From: Microbacteriaceae bacterium
GTDB lineage: Bacteria; Actinomycetota; Actinomycetes; Actinomycetales; Microbacteriaceae
DNA: 64,000 bases
Assembly: GCA_004297935.1 (NCBI GenBank)
Contig: SCRE01000005.1
Span: 1 to 64,000, forward strand
Reading direction: 5' to 3'
Position numbers and translations under genes: made by a program. Below are positions 19,320 to 30,288 of this stretch, one piece after another (position 1 is the first letter of the stretch; every line of letters begins with the position of its first letter). Under the pieces are notes generated by a model. The model was given only the letters and a program-made list of their open reading frames with translations, was not told the DNA's origin and made no database searches.

Positions 19320-19441
19320 ACATGTAGCCTAACCGCAAATGGTCGAAATGTTCAGAAAAATCTTTTACATGAAACGATTGTTCATGCGTCGTCAGCATTC
19401 GTCCGTGCCCTCGTACGCAACGGACACTCCCGTTGTACGAG

Positions 19442-20362
19442 TCACGACTCAGTCATCCGGCGAGGAACGAGGGAGCGGCGCGCGATCATGACGAGGTCTC
19501 CGGCGGCGCCGTAGCCAGGGCCGGAGTCGTTCCAGACCGCGCGCATGGTGCGGCTCAGGGAGATGCCTGCTGTGGCGACGGCGATCAATTCGCCGCTTTT
19601 CAGCAACGGGGCGACGGCGAGCTCGCTGATCACGGCAGGTCCGGCGCCGGCCGCGACGGCGGCGCGCACCGCTGCGTTGCTGCCCAGTTCCAGCGCCGGC
19701 GCGACGAGCTCGTGGTTGCCCAATGCTTCGTCGAGGGTGGTGCGGGTTCCGGAACCTCGCTCGCGTACGACCAACTGCGTCTGGGCGAGTTCCTCCGCCG
19801 TGACCGGCCGGCGGCGCCGGGCCCACGGATGCGATGGGTCCACGATCACGACCAACTGGTCACGGGCAACGGGCGTGCTGCGCGGGTCGTCGGCCCGCCG
19901 GGGCGACTCGACGAAGCCGACATCGCACGCGGCATCCTTCACGAGTTCGAACACCTCGCGTGAGTTGTGCACGCGCAACTTGATGTCCAACCCCGGATGC
20001 GTGCGGCGCAACTCGGCCAACCACGCCGGCATGAGGCATTCCGCAACGGTCATGCTGGCCGCCACGGTGAGGTGCGAGTGGTGCTCTGCGCGCAGGGCAT
20101 CCGTGGCGATGCGCAACTCGTTCGCGCTGTCGAGAACGGTGCGTGCCCAGTCGGCGACCACTGCGGCATCCGCCGTCAGCGTCGAGCCGCGCGGATGCCG
20201 ATCCAGCAGGCGGATGCCCAGCGAGACCTCGAGCCGCGCGATCGCGCGCGTCGCGTTCGGCTGCGCCATGCCGACGCTGCGGGCGGCGGCACCGAGGCTG
20301 CCGTGCTCGGAAACCGCGATGAGCAGTTCGAGCACGGCGAGGTCCGGCCAGCGATCAGGCAT
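19442..20362 (-). CDS. LysR family transcriptional regulator
   Basis: LAVLELLIAVSEHGSLGAAARSVGMAQPNATRAIARLEVSLGIRLLDR HTH; divergent from YeiH. Confidence 0.9.
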   Translation of the reverse strand: MPDRWPDLAVLELLIAVSEHGSLGAAARSVGMAQPNATRAIARLEVSLGIRLLDRHPRGSTLTADAAVVADWARTVLDSANELRIATDALRAEHHSHLTVAASMTVAECLMPAWLAELRRTHPGLDIKLRVHNSREVFELVKDAACDVGFVESPRRADDPRSTPVARDQLVVIVDPSHPWARRRRPVTAEELAQTQLVVRERGSGTRTTLDEALGNHELVAPALELGSNAAVRAAVAAGAGPAVISELAVAPLLKSGELIAVATAGISLSRTMRAVWNDSGPGYGAAGDLVMIARRSLVPRRMTES

Positions 20363-20378
20363 ATCACAATGATATGCG
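20360..20378. promoter_or_regulatory. Palindrome GCATATCA-CAA-TGATATGC, putative LysR operator
   Basis: Perfect 8-bp arms overlapping the LysR start codon, in the divergent intergenic region. Confidence 0.65.
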
Positions 20379-20433
20379 GCATTGCGAAATCGCCGGCTAC
20401 CGTACGCGATGCGGCGATGAAAGTGTTGGGGTC

Positions 20434-21630
20434 ATGTCACCACAAGCACGGCCTGCACCAGACGCACTTCCCACCGGATCGATTGGAGCCGGAACTGCGG
20501 ACGCCACCTCGAGGCTCGCGGCAGCAGCGCGTGCAGCGGACGTATCGGATACGGACGCATCAGATACGAACGCATCCGATACGTCCGCACGTGTGACATC
20601 CGCACCCGCACCCGCAGTGGTCACCGCTGGTGCCGCCCGGCGTGCCGCATCGATCGGCCTGCTGCCCGGCCTGGGGCTCAGCGCGGTCGCCGTCGCGATC
20701 GCCATGGTGATCGCCGGATTCGTGCCGGAGGCGAGCGCCTTGCTGAGCGCCATCGTGCTCGGTGTGCTCGTGCGCAATACTGTCCGCCTGCCCGCGCGGT
20801 TCGAGAGCGGACTCACGTTCGCCGCGAAGAGGTTGCTGCGCGTCGGCATCGTGTTGCTCGGCCTGCAATTGGTGCTCGGCGACATCCTGGGGCTCGGTCT
20901 CGGAATGATCGTGGTCGTCGTGGCAATCGTGGTCATCGGCATCCTCGCGACCCTCCTGATCGGCAAGTGGATGGGGGTCAGCCCCACTCAGCGACTGCTG
21001 ATCGCCTGCGGATTCTCGATCTGCGGTGCGTCGGCAGTGGCCGCGGTCGACGGAGTGATCGAGGTGGAGAAAGACGAGGAGGTCGTGACCGCCGTTGCGC
21101 TTGCGACGATCTTCGGCACGCTCATGATTCCGTTGCTGCCGCTCAGCGCGCATCTGCTCGGGCTGAGCACCCGCGATGCCGGAATGTGGGCGGGCGGGGC
21201 CGTGCACGAGGTCGCCGGCGTCGTTGCAACAGGCGGTGTGATCGGCGGGGCGGCACTCGGGTTGGCCGTGATGGTCAAACTCGCCCGGGTGCTGATGCTG
21301 GCACCGGTGTTGACGACCATCAGCGTCGCTCGTCGGCGCGCTCTGAGGGGGCAGCCCGCGACGGTCAGACGGCCCCCGGTCATCCCGCTGTTCGTCGCCG
21401 GATTCATCGTGATGGTGCTGATCCGATCCAGCGGCTTCGTTCCCATGCCGGCGCTGGACGTGGCCAAGTTCCTGCAGACGGCGCTGTTGGCGGCGGCCAT
21501 GTTCGCGCTCGGCACCGGCGTGCGCTTCTCGACGTTCAAGTCGGTCGGCTTCAGGCCGTTCGCGCTCGCGGCCGCATCGACCGTGGTCGTGGCCTGCACC
21601 GCGCTCGGCGGCGTGCTGCTGCTCGACTGA
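20434..21630 (+). CDS. YeiH family putative sulfate exporter
   Basis: Multi-TM protein (GFSICGASAVAAVDGVIEVEKDEEVVTAVALATIFGTLMIPL). ATG at 20434 in frame with the listed ORF. Confidence 0.88.
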   Translation: MSPQARPAPDALPTGSIGAGTADATSRLAAAARAADVSDTDASDTNASDTSARVTSAPAPAVVTAGAARRAASIGLLPGLGLSAVAVAIAMVIAGFVPEASALLSAIVLGVLVRNTVRLPARFESGLTFAAKRLLRVGIVLLGLQLVLGDILGLGLGMIVVVVAIVVIGILATLLIGKWMGVSPTQRLLIACGFSICGASAVAAVDGVIEVEKDEEVVTAVALATIFGTLMIPLLPLSAHLLGLSTRDAGMWAGGAVHEVAGVVATGGVIGGAALGLAVMVKLARVLMLAPVLTTISVARRRALRGQPATVRRPPVIPLFVAGFIVMVLIRSSGFVPMPALDVAKFLQTALLAAAMFALGTGVRFSTFKSVGFRPFALAAASTVVVACTALGGVLLLD

Positions 21631-21732
21631 GCGCGTTTTCGTCCGCCCGCCACCCGCCCGTCCGCCATCTGCACGCCGGCGGAAGGGAAGGGTGAGCAGC
21701 CGGCTCGCAAATGCCGGCGTTAGCATGTGGAG

Positions 21733-22230
21733 ATGACCGGAGAGAACCTGCTGCCCGTGCCCGAAACGCGACTGTCCGCCGAGCCCGAGGTGGTTGCTGC
21801 GCTCGCCGGAGCATCCGATGACGTGGGGATGCTGCGCGCGGCGGTCGCGGCGCATCCGTCATCGTCGTTGGGGTGGGCCACGCTCGCCGACGCGACGTTC
21901 GATCCGGATGCTCCGCTCGAGTCGTATGCGTACGCGCGCGTCGGATACCACCGCGGCCTCGATGCACTCCGCAAGGCCGGTTGGCGTGGCCAGGGGCCGG
22001 TCCCGTGGGCGCACGAACCGAATCGCGGTGTGTTGCGGTCGTTGTATGCGCTACGACGCGCAGCTGCGGCGATCGGTGAGCTGGCCGAGGTCGTTCGGCT
22101 CGACGAGTTCCTCGCCGGTGCCGACCCGGATGCCGTCGGTGCGATCGAGGCGACGCAGACCGTCCGGATTCCGGTTCAGCACAGTCCAGCTCCGCCGACG
22201 GAAGCGATCGTCATCCGCGGGGAGGATTAG
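21733..22230 (+). CDS. DUF3151 family protein
   Basis: GWATLADATFDPDAPLESYAYARVGYHRGLDALRKAGWRGQGPVPW pattern common in Actinobacteria. Confidence 0.75.
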   Translation: MTGENLLPVPETRLSAEPEVVAALAGASDDVGMLRAAVAAHPSSSLGWATLADATFDPDAPLESYAYARVGYHRGLDALRKAGWRGQGPVPWAHEPNRGVLRSLYALRRAAAAIGELAEVVRLDEFLAGADPDAVGAIEATQTVRIPVQHSPAPPTEAIVIRGED

Positions 22231-22312
22231 AGCGCTACGCCGCCGGAGATTGCGCGACATTTCGTACGATTTCCGACTCCCGCTTGTCACGGGACTGTGC
22301 GAGACTCGCTGC

Positions 22313-23431
22313 ATGTCGGACGGTGTGGGAACGACAACGGGCGCGGGGATCATGAGCGACCACCCCGCCGACCGCTGGGTCGCCCAGCCTGCCGCCGAAC
22401 CCGCCGACCAGCCGGCCGAGTTCGACGTGTTCCTCGCCGGTCCCGTGTTCATGGACATCGTGCTCGCAGGCATGGAGCATGCGCCCGTTCTCGGCACGGA
22501 GAGCTGGGCCGAATCGATGGGCACCTGCCCGGGAGGCATTGCCAACATGGCCGTGGCGTTGAGCCGGCTCGGCCTCTCGATCGCGCTGGCAACAGCATTC
22601 GGCGACGATGCCTATGGGGACTTCTGCCGCGAGAGCCTCGAGTTGTCCGAGGGCATCGACATCAGCCGATCGGTGCGCATGGTCGGCAAGCACACGCCGG
22701 TCACGGTGTCGTTGGCGTATGACGGCGACCGCACGCTGGTGTCGCACGGGCACCCGAACGAGCATCCGAGCGCGGGCACTGATGTGCCGCGCGCACGAGC
22801 GGCGTTCGCCACGGTCGAGGCGGGGCGCAGCGTGCCGTGGTTGAAGAAGGCACGCGACAACGGGGCGCGGATCGTGCTCAACAGTGGCTGGGACGCATCC
22901 GGGAACTGGGATCTTGCCGGCCTGGCCGGCCTGCCACTCGCGGACGTCTTCGTTGCGAATCAGGCCGAAGCCATGGCCTGGACCCACACGACGGATGCCG
23001 TCACCGCGGTTCGCGCGCTGGCCGAGCACGTTCCCCTCGCAGTTGTCACACGCGGACGAGAGGGTGTCCTGGCGTTCGATCGTGTGTCGGACGAACTCGT
23101 CGGACTGCCGGGGATGCCTGTGACGGCCGTCGACCCCACAGGAGCCGGCGACATCTTCGTCGCCGGGTTGATCTGCGGCCTTCTGATGGACCGTCCGCTA
23201 CGGCAGGCACTGGCGCTGGGCTGTGTCGGCGCCGGCCTGTCGGTCGAACGGATCGGCGGCTCGTTCTCAGCGCCGTCGCCGGAGGAGTTGCAGGACTGGT
23301 ATCGGGAGAACACCCGGCGCGGCGAGCACGAGTTCGACGAGACCTTCGGCTTTCTCGACGAGGTGTTTCCGCACAACGAGCGTCCGCGGCGCCCGCGGCG
23401 CACGATTCCGACTGTCGGATTTCGGCCATGA
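22313..23431 (+). CDS. PfkB family carbohydrate kinase
   Basis: GGIANMAVALSRLGLSIALATAFGDDAYGDF; VDPTGAGDIFVAGLICG. Confidence 0.9.
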   Translation: MSDGVGTTTGAGIMSDHPADRWVAQPAAEPADQPAEFDVFLAGPVFMDIVLAGMEHAPVLGTESWAESMGTCPGGIANMAVALSRLGLSIALATAFGDDAYGDFCRESLELSEGIDISRSVRMVGKHTPVTVSLAYDGDRTLVSHGHPNEHPSAGTDVPRARAAFATVEAGRSVPWLKKARDNGARIVLNSGWDASGNWDLAGLAGLPLADVFVANQAEAMAWTHTTDAVTAVRALAEHVPLAVVTRGREGVLAFDRVSDELVGLPGMPVTAVDPTGAGDIFVAGLICGLLMDRPLRQALALGCVGAGLSVERIGGSFSAPSPEELQDWYRENTRRGEHEFDETFGFLDEVFPHNERPRRPRRTIPTVGFRP

Positions 23432-23661
23432 AGAGCGTCGACGAAAAAACAGCTGTGGGGGTCGGGGCCCCAGGTCTCGTGAGGCGAACGGTGCGTGGAC
23501 GCACGCACATGCTGTCGCTGCATGCCGCCCCGCTGGCAGACGCGGCCGCCTGGATGGACCACTACCGCACGTTCTGGACCGACGGCCTGGCATTGCTCGA
23601 GCAATTCGTCGCCGGGTCTCATGCCAATCGTGTGAAGGAAACACCGAGGAGAAAACCATGA
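23428..23661 (+). pseudogene. C-terminal remnant of an ArsR family regulator (DNA-binding domain missing)
   Basis: GLVRRTVRGRTHMLSLHAAPLADAAAWMDHYRTFWTDGLALLEQFVA resembles the wing/C-terminal helix of ArsR regulators; no HTH upstream. Confidence 0.65.
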
Positions 23662-24425
23662 CCGATCACACCACCGGCACCCGCGAAGAATGGCTCGCTG
23701 CCCGGCTCGAACTGCTCGAGGCGGAGAAGGCCTTGACCCACAAGGGCGACGAAGTCGCACGACAGCGCCGGGCGTTGCCCTGGGTGCGCGTTGACAAGGA
23801 GTATCGCTTCGCGACCGCCGACGGCGAGGCATCCCTCGCCGATCTGTTCGGCGGACGTTCCCAACTGCTCGTCTACCACTTCATGTTCGGACCCGACTAC
23901 ACCGCCGGATGCCCCTCGTGCTCCGCAATCGCGGATGGCTTCGACGGCTCCGTCGTGCACCTCACGAACCACGACGTGTCGTTCTTCGCCGTGTCGCGAG
24001 CCCCACTGCCGCAGCTGCAGGAATACGAGAAGCGCATGGGCTGGCGCTTTCCGTGGGCGTCATCGTTCGGCAGCGACTTCAACTACGACTACGGGGTCAC
24101 GCACGCCAAGGCGGACTGGGAGTCTGGAGCCGTCGACTACAACTACCGCTCGATGGACGTGCGACCCCCGGAGTCCGGTGAGGAGAGTTCGAAGCTCACG
24201 GCGCTGGCCGCGAGCGTGGGAACCGACTGGCCCACGTTTCGGCAGGAAGGCCCCGGTATGAGCGCGTTCGCCCTGGAGGATGGCGTTGTCTACCACACCT
24301 ACTCGACCTACGAACGCGGGCTGGATGCCCTCTGGGGTATGTATCCCTGGCTCGACCGTGCGCCACTCGGCCGCAACGAGGACGGAATGTGGTGGCGACG
24401 ACACGACGAGTATGCGACGCAGTGA
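23658..24425 (+). CDS. DUF899 family (thioredoxin-fold) protein
   Basis: MTDHTTGTREEWLAARLELLEAEKALTHKGDEVARQRRALPWVRVDKEYRF; FMFGPDYTAGCPSCSAIADGF. Confidence 0.9.
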   Translation: MTDHTTGTREEWLAARLELLEAEKALTHKGDEVARQRRALPWVRVDKEYRFATADGEASLADLFGGRSQLLVYHFMFGPDYTAGCPSCSAIADGFDGSVVHLTNHDVSFFAVSRAPLPQLQEYEKRMGWRFPWASSFGSDFNYDYGVTHAKADWESGAVDYNYRSMDVRPPESGEESSKLTALAASVGTDWPTFRQEGPGMSAFALEDGVVYHTYSTYERGLDALWGMYPWLDRAPLGRNEDGMWWRRHDEYATQ

Positions 24426-24472
24426 TCGCCGTGCAGTGATCGCCGTGCACTGAACGCGGCGCAACTGGTCCG

Positions 24473-25255
24473 TCAGCGTCGCCGGCGCAGCATCCAGATG
24501 AAGAATCCCACGCCGACCAGTGCGAGAAGACCCGGCACGGCATAGCGGCGGATCATCACCGGCAGCACGGTCGAAAGCAGATTGAGTTCCGCCGGTTCTG
24601 ACGACGGCGGCGCCCAGTCACGCGCGGGCGCGGGCTGTGTGGGTGCGGACGGTGCGGGCACCGGTTCAGTGGATGTCGACTGGGCAACAGGAGGCGTCGC
24701 TGCTGCGGGTTTCGCGGGCGCTGCCTTCGCAGGCGCTGCCTTTGCAGGAGCTTCCGTCGCGGGGGCCGGGTTGCCGGGCGCTGCTTTCTCGGCTGCGACC
24801 GCTGAGGCCGCATCCGGTCCCAGTTTTGCCGAGATGCAGTCGACGAACTGGCCGAGGAGCTTGTCACTGACATCCTGGATGACGCCGCGCCCGAACTGCG
24901 CAGGTTTTCCCGTCACCGACAGGTCGGTCGAAACCTCGACGACCGTGCCGGCGCCGCCTGCCGTGAGTTGTGCCACCACGGTGGCGCCCGCCGTGCCGTT
25001 ACCGCGTTTGTCCTTGCCCTTGGCTTCGACGACCATGCGGCCGGCGGCCTGATCGCGTTCGAGAAAGGTACCGGTGCCCCCGTAGAGCATCGAGATCGGA
25101 CCCAGCTTGACCTTCACCGTTCCCTCGAAGGTGTCGCCCTCCGCGGAGATCAGTGTGCCGCCGGGTACGCACGGCACAAGCCTTTCGAGGTCGTTGAACG
25201 CAGCCCAGACCACATCGATCGGGGCGGGCACGACGAACCGGTGCTCGAGTTTCAT
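24473..25255 (-). CDS. SRPBCC family protein, CoxG-like
   Basis: MKLEHRFVVPAPIDVVWAAFNDLERLVPCVPGGTL with C-terminal TM anchor (RRYAVPGLLALVGVGFFIWMLRRRR); ATG at 25255. Confidence 0.88.
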   Translation of the reverse strand: MKLEHRFVVPAPIDVVWAAFNDLERLVPCVPGGTLISAEGDTFEGTVKVKLGPISMLYGGTGTFLERDQAAGRMVVEAKGKDKRGNGTAGATVVAQLTAGGAGTVVEVSTDLSVTGKPAQFGRGVIQDVSDKLLGQFVDCISAKLGPDAASAVAAEKAAPGNPAPATEAPAKAAPAKAAPAKPAAATPPVAQSTSTEPVPAPSAPTQPAPARDWAPPSSEPAELNLLSTVLPVMIRRYAVPGLLALVGVGFFIWMLRRRR

Positions 25256-26133
25256 GATGCTCCCGCCGACAGTGCGGCGGCGACGACCGCCTTGCGCGTC
25301 AACACAGCAGCCAGATGCCGGCGGTAGTCCGCATCGCCGTTGAGGTCGCTGGGCGGGTTCGTGCCCTCCGCGACGCCCGCCGTGGCATCCGCGATCGCGC
25401 GATCGTCGAGCGCGCTGCCGGCAACCGAGCAGCCGACGAGGGCTTGTTCGACGGCTGGTACTCGCAACGGCACCGAACCCATGTTGGTGAGGGCGACCCG
25501 CGCTTCCGCAATGGTGTCGCCATCGAGCCTCAACGTGACGGCGACGCCGACGATGGACCACTGCTGCGCCACCCGGGTGAACTTCTCGTAGTGGCTGAGC
25601 CAGCCGTCCCTCTTCGGAATGCGCACCTGGGTGAGGATCTCGTCCTCGCCGACCGCTGTGGTGAACAGGTCTTCGAAGAAGTCCGCCGCGGCAACCGTGC
25701 GTGTTCCGCCTGGGCCGGCGATGACGAACTCCGCATCCATCGCCAAAGCCGGCGCGGGCAGATCTCCGGCCGGATCGGCGTGCACGAGCGCGCCGCCGAA
25801 TGTGCCGCGGTGGCGGATCTGCGGATCGGCCACGGTCTGCGTCGCTTTCGCGATGAGCCCGGCGTACCGTGCAACGAGCGGGTCATGTGCGACTTCGTGG
25901 TGTGCGGTCATGGCTCCGATCACCAGCGCGTCGCCGTCTTCGCTGACTCCACGTAACGCGTCGATCTTGCCGAGATCGATGACCATGCTCGGTGCTGCCA
26001 TTCGCAGTTTGAGCACGGGAATCAGGCTCTGCCCGCCGGCCAGGATCTTGCCGTCGTCGCCGGCATCGGCGAGCACGGTCAGTGCTTCCTCGACCGTGGC
26101 CGGTGCCGAATAGTCGAACGCCACCGGGATCAT
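25252..26133 (-). CDS. coxM: Molybdenum hydroxylase FAD-binding medium subunit
   Basis: [66 protein letters not shown]. Confidence 0.92.
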   Translation of the reverse strand: MIPVAFDYSAPATVEEALTVLADAGDDGKILAGGQSLIPVLKLRMAAPSMVIDLGKIDALRGVSEDGDALVIGAMTAHHEVAHDPLVARYAGLIAKATQTVADPQIRHRGTFGGALVHADPAGDLPAPALAMDAEFVIAGPGGTRTVAAADFFEDLFTTAVGEDEILTQVRIPKRDGWLSHYEKFTRVAQQWSIVGVAVTLRLDGDTIAEARVALTNMGSVPLRVPAVEQALVGCSVAGSALDDRAIADATAGVAEGTNPPSDLNGDADYRRHLAAVLTRKAVVAAALSAGAS

Positions 26134-28553
26134 GAGCTGCCTCCTGCCGCTGTGCTGGTATGAGCTGTGTTGGTATGAGCTGCGTTGGTCTCCGTTTGCC
26201 GGGCGCGAGCGTCTTGTATGGCGTGCCACACCCGGCTGGGCGTGCACGGCATGTGGATGTCCTCTACGCCGAACTGCCGCACGGCGTCGAGAATGCCGTT
26301 GACGATCGCCGGCGTCGAGGCGATCGTGCCCGCCTCGCCGACGCCCTTGACTCCGAGAGCGTTCGTCAACGCGGGCGTGACGGTGCGATCGGTTGTGAAC
26401 GACGGCAGGTCCGCGGCACTCGGCAGAAGGTAGTCGACGAACGAGCCGGAGACCAGTGTGCCCGAGTCGTCGTACACGGCCTCCTCGAACAACGCCTGCG
26501 AGATGCCCTGCGCGAGACCGCCGTGCACCTGGCCATCGACCAGCAGCGGATTGATGACGTTGCCGATGTCGTCGACGCAGACATAGCTGCGCAGTTTCAC
26601 CTCCCCCGTTTCGGTGTCGACTTCCATGGCGGCCAGATGGGTGCCGTGCGGGAAGTTGAAGTTCACCGGATCGAAGGTCGCATCCGAGTCGAGGCTGGCT
26701 TCGAATCCGTCCGGCAGGTTGTGGGCCGAGAAGACGGCGAACGCGATCTCGCCCAGTGTCATCCCCGCCTCCGTGCCTTTGACGCCGAACCGGCCCGCGT
26801 TGAACTCGATATCGTCGCGGTTCGCCTCCAGCAGGTGCGCCGCGACAGTCTTCGCCTTCTCGATCACCTTGTCTGCGGCGGCGACCACCGCCATGCCGCC
26901 GACGACCAGTGAGCGCGAGCCGTACGTGTCCATGCCTTTTTGCGCCACCTGGGTGTCGCCGTGCAGGATCTCGACGCTGTCGAAAGGAACACCGAGGCGA
27001 TCCGCGACGATCTGGCTGTACGAGGTCTCGTGGCCTTGCCCGTGCGGGCTGATCCCGGTGACCACCTCGACCGCGCCGGTCGCCAGCACGCGGATCTGCG
27101 CGTGTTCCCACCCGCCGGCCGCATAGTCGAGAGAGCCGAGCACTCGCGAGGGGGCGAGCCCGCACATCTCGGTGTAGGTGGAGACGCCGATGCCGAGCTG
27201 CACCCGGTCACCGGTTTCACGGCGGGCTCGCTGTTCCGCGCGCAACGCGTCATAGCCGAACAGCTCGAGGGCCTTGTCCGTCGCGGCCTCGTAGTTGCCG
27301 GAGTCGTACTCGAGCCCCGCGACGGTCGTGAACGGGAACTCTTCGTGCGTGATCCAGTTCTTCCGGCGCAGTTCGAGCGGATCCATCTTCAATTCGACGG
27401 CGAGGTCGTCCATGATCCGCTCGATCGCGAACGTCGCCTCCGGCCGCCCCGCGCCGCGGTAGGCGCCGGTGACCACCTTGTTGGTGAAGAGGTTGTTGCA
27501 CTCGAAGCGGTAGGCAGGGAACTTGTAGATCGAGTTGTACATGAAGGCACCCAGGATCGGAATGCCCGCGCCGATCAGGCTGATGTACGCGCCCATGTCG
27601 GCGAGCAGGTTCACGCTCAGCCCGGTGACGACGCCCTCCTTCGTCGCCGCGATCTTGACCCGTTGCACCTGGGCGCGGCCGTGGTGGGCGCCCATCAGCG
27701 ACTCTGTTCTGGTTTCCGTGTACTTGCACGGCTTTCCGGTGTGCCGCGCGGCCAGCAGGGTGATGAATTCTTCCGTCGTGACCGCGAGCTTACCGCCGAA
27801 GCCGCCGCCGACATCCGGTGCGACGACACGCACCTTCGACTCGGGGATGCCCAGCGCAAGCGAGATCATCAGCTTCAGGATGTGCGGCACCTGCGTCGCC
27901 GACCACATCGTGAGCTGCTCGCCGGTCGGATCGACCACGGTCGAGCGTGGCTCCATGAATGCGGGAATCAATCGCTGCTGATAATAGCTGCGCTCGAGAA
28001 CGACATCACTGTCGGCCAAGGCCGCCGCAACGTCGCCCCCGGTGCCGGCGGCAGCCGAATCGAAGACCCACTTGGCGGAGAGGTTGGTGCCGAGCTCGGG
28101 TTGGGCGAGCACCTGGTCGGTGAACGCCTCTTCGAGATCGAGCACGACGGGGAGTTCGTCGTAGTCCACGTCGATCGCATCGAGGGCATCGCGGGCTTGC
28201 GCGGCGGTCCGCGCGATCACACACGCCACGATCTCGCCGGCGAACGCAACGCGCTCGATCGCGATCGGCAGGTAGGGAACGGCCTTCTGATCTGGTGTCA
28301 CCGGCCAGGCCGACGGGATGCTGCCCTGTTCGTCGGCGACATCCTTGCCGGTGAGCACCGCGACAACACCGGGCGCCTTCCTGGCCGCCTCGACGTCGAG
28401 AGACGTGATGTTCGCGTGAGCGAACGGGCTGCGCAGCAGCGCCAGGTGCAGCATGCCGGGCAGCACCATGTTGTCGGTGTAGCGTGAGCGCCCGGTGATC
28501 AGGCGCTGGTCTTCTTTGCGGGTGCGAGGTGCGCCGATCTCGGTGATGGTCAT
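26130..28553 (-). CDS. coxL: Molybdopterin-binding large subunit, form II CoxL-like
   Basis: Xanthine dehydrogenase family large subunit with AYRGAGR active-site motif (complement of 27444-27464), not the form I AYxCSFR motif. Confidence 0.92.
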   Translation of the reverse strand: MTITEIGAPRTRKEDQRLITGRSRYTDNMVLPGMLHLALLRSPFAHANITSLDVEAARKAPGVVAVLTGKDVADEQGSIPSAWPVTPDQKAVPYLPIAIERVAFAGEIVACVIARTAAQARDALDAIDVDYDELPVVLDLEEAFTDQVLAQPELGTNLSAKWVFDSAAAGTGGDVAAALADSDVVLERSYYQQRLIPAFMEPRSTVVDPTGEQLTMWSATQVPHILKLMISLALGIPESKVRVVAPDVGGGFGGKLAVTTEEFITLLAARHTGKPCKYTETRTESLMGAHHGRAQVQRVKIAATKEGVVTGLSVNLLADMGAYISLIGAGIPILGAFMYNSIYKFPAYRFECNNLFTNKVVTGAYRGAGRPEATFAIERIMDDLAVELKMDPLELRRKNWITHEEFPFTTVAGLEYDSGNYEAATDKALELFGYDALRAEQRARRETGDRVQLGIGVSTYTEMCGLAPSRVLGSLDYAAGGWEHAQIRVLATGAVEVVTGISPHGQGHETSYSQIVADRLGVPFDSVEILHGDTQVAQKGMDTYGSRSLVVGGMAVVAAADKVIEKAKTVAAHLLEANRDDIEFNAGRFGVKGTEAGMTLGEIAFAVFSAHNLPDGFEASLDSDATFDPVNFNFPHGTHLAAMEVDTETGEVKLRSYVCVDDIGNVINPLLVDGQVHGGLAQGISQALFEEAVYDDSGTLVSGSFVDYLLPSAADLPSFTTDRTVTPALTNALGVKGVGEAGTIASTPAIVNGILDAVRQFGVEDIHMPCTPSRVWHAIQDARARQTETNAAHTNTAHTSTAAGGSS

Positions 28554-29050
28554 GCGGGCTCACCCACCGGAACGGTGGCATCCTGTTCGGCCTGTGCAGC
28601 CGCCTGCACGGCTTTGACGATGTTGTGGTAGCCGGTGCACCGGCACAGGTTGCCTTCCAGGCCTTCCCGGATCGTATGCTCGTCCGGGTTTGGATGCTCG
28701 TTCAGCAGATCGATCGACTCCATGATCATGCCGGGGGTGCAGAAGCCGCACTGCAGGGCGTGGTTCTCATGGAACGCCGCCTGCACGGGGTGGAGTTCGC
28801 CGTCATGCGCGATGCCCTCGATCGTCGTGATCTCGTGACCGTCGGCCTGAACCGCGAGCATCGTGCACGACTTGACGCTGAAGCCGTCGAGATGCACGGT
28901 GCATGCTCCGCAGTTGCTGGTATCACACCCGATCAGCGTTCCGGTCTTGCCGACGACTTCGCGAAGATATTGCACCAGCAACATTCGCGGCTCGACATCG
29001 TCGGTGTATGACATCCCATCGACATTCACGGTGATGGTCCTGCGCGTCAT
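28550..29050 (-). CDS. coxS: 2Fe-2S small subunit of the molybdenum hydroxylase
   Basis: [41 protein letters not shown]. Confidence 0.95.
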   Translation of the reverse strand: MTRRTITVNVDGMSYTDDVEPRMLLVQYLREVVGKTGTLIGCDTSNCGACTVHLDGFSVKSCTMLAVQADGHEITTIEGIAHDGELHPVQAAFHENHALQCGFCTPGMIMESIDLLNEHPNPDEHTIREGLEGNLCRCTGYHNIVKAVQAAAQAEQDATVPVGEPA

Positions 29051-29151
29051 GGTATTTCTCCGTCCGCTTACACTTCCTCGTGTCTTCCCTGTATAACACC
29101 GACGTCTGGTAACGACAACCGACCCCGGCGCGTCCTGCGGCGGGCGCCGCG

Positions 29152-30288
29152 CTAGCCGTCCGTGCCCTGATGCACCCTGCGGTCGGTCTGACTCAACGGA
29201 ACGTTCGTTCCGCCCCAGCGCAGACCGATGATCTGCGCGGCAACCGAGACGGCGGTCTCCTCCGGGGTGCGGCCGCCGAGGTCGAGGCCGATCGGACTGG
29301 TCAGCCGGGCGAGTTCCTCCGGCCCGAGCCCAGCTTCCCTGAGGCGTACCAGGCGATCCTCATGGGTCTTTCGAGAGCCCATGGCCCCGATGTAGGCCGG
29401 GGCCTGCGTGCCTTCGAGCCGCAGTGCGAGGTCCAGCACCGGCACGTCGAACTTCGGGTCGTGCGTCAGCACGCAGATCACCGTGCGGGAGTCGATGGCG
29501 CCGGCGTCGATCTGCGTCTTCAGATACTGGTGCGGCCAGGAGACGACGACCTCGTCCGCATTCGGAAACCGGGCCTTCGTGGCGAAAACCGGTCGCGCGT
29601 CGCACACTGTGACGTGGAAGCCGAGGAATGCGCCCTGCCGGGCGACCGCGGCGGCGAAGTCGATCGCGCCGAACACGATCATCCGCGGTTTCGGTTGGAA
29701 GGATGCGACGAAGACGCGCATGCCGGTGTCCATGCGCTCGCCCTGAGCACCATAGGTCAGCACGGTCGTCGAGCCGGCGGCGAGCAGTCCGCGCGCATCG
29801 TCGATGACGGCCTCGTCGATCCGGGCGAGCCCGAGTGAGCCGCTGGCCGTCTCGGGTCGCACGATGATGCGCTTGCCGAGCAGCGTCACATCCGGATGCT
29901 CGATGATCGTGGCGATCGCCACCGGCCTTCCGGCGGTGATGTCGGCCGCGACCTCGTCCAGGTCCGGAAAGGTCTGCCGCGAGAACGGTTCGACGAAGAC
30001 GTCGATGATCCCGCCGCAGGTGAGTCCGACGGCGAACGCGTCGTCATCGCTGAAACCGTAGCGCTGCAGCACGGGTCGACCGGATGCCGCGACCTGGCTG
30101 CAGAGCTCGTAGAGCGCGCCCTCGACGCATCCGCCCGACACCGAGCCGGAGACGGTGCCATCCGCGGTGACGAGCATCGAAGCGCCCGGCGGGCGAGGCG
30201 CCGACCGGATCGTGTGCACAACCGTGCCGATACCGATGGTCTCCCCCGCATCCCACGACGCGAGCAGTTCTCCCAATACCTCACGCAT
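29152..30288 (-). CDS. XdhC/CoxI family molybdenum cofactor insertion factor
   Basis: XdhC N-domain ([14 protein letters not shown]) and Rossmann domain ([23 protein letters not shown]). Confidence 0.9.
   Translation of the reverse strand: MREVLGELLASWDAGETIGIGTVVHTIRSAPRPPGASMLVTADGTVSGSVSGGCVEGALYELCSQVAASGRPVLQRYGFSDDDAFAVGLTCGGIIDVFVEPFSRQTFPDLDEVAADITAGRPVAIATIIEHPDVTLLGKRIIVRPETASGSLGLARIDEAVIDDARGLLAAGSTTVLTYGAQGERMDTGMRVFVASFQPKPRMIVFGAIDFAAAVARQGAFLGFHVTVCDARPVFATKARFPNADEVVVSWPHQYLKTQIDAGAIDSRTVICVLTHDPKFDVPVLDLALRLEGTQAPAYIGAMGSRKTHEDRLVRLREAGLGPEELARLTSPIGLDLGGRTPEETAVSVAAQIIGLRWGGTNVPLSQTDRRVHQGTDG

Noticed and set aside
26130-28553. Annotation as aerobic CO dehydrogenase (form I)
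   Set aside because: Active-site motif is AYRGAGR (form II); substrate not inferable.
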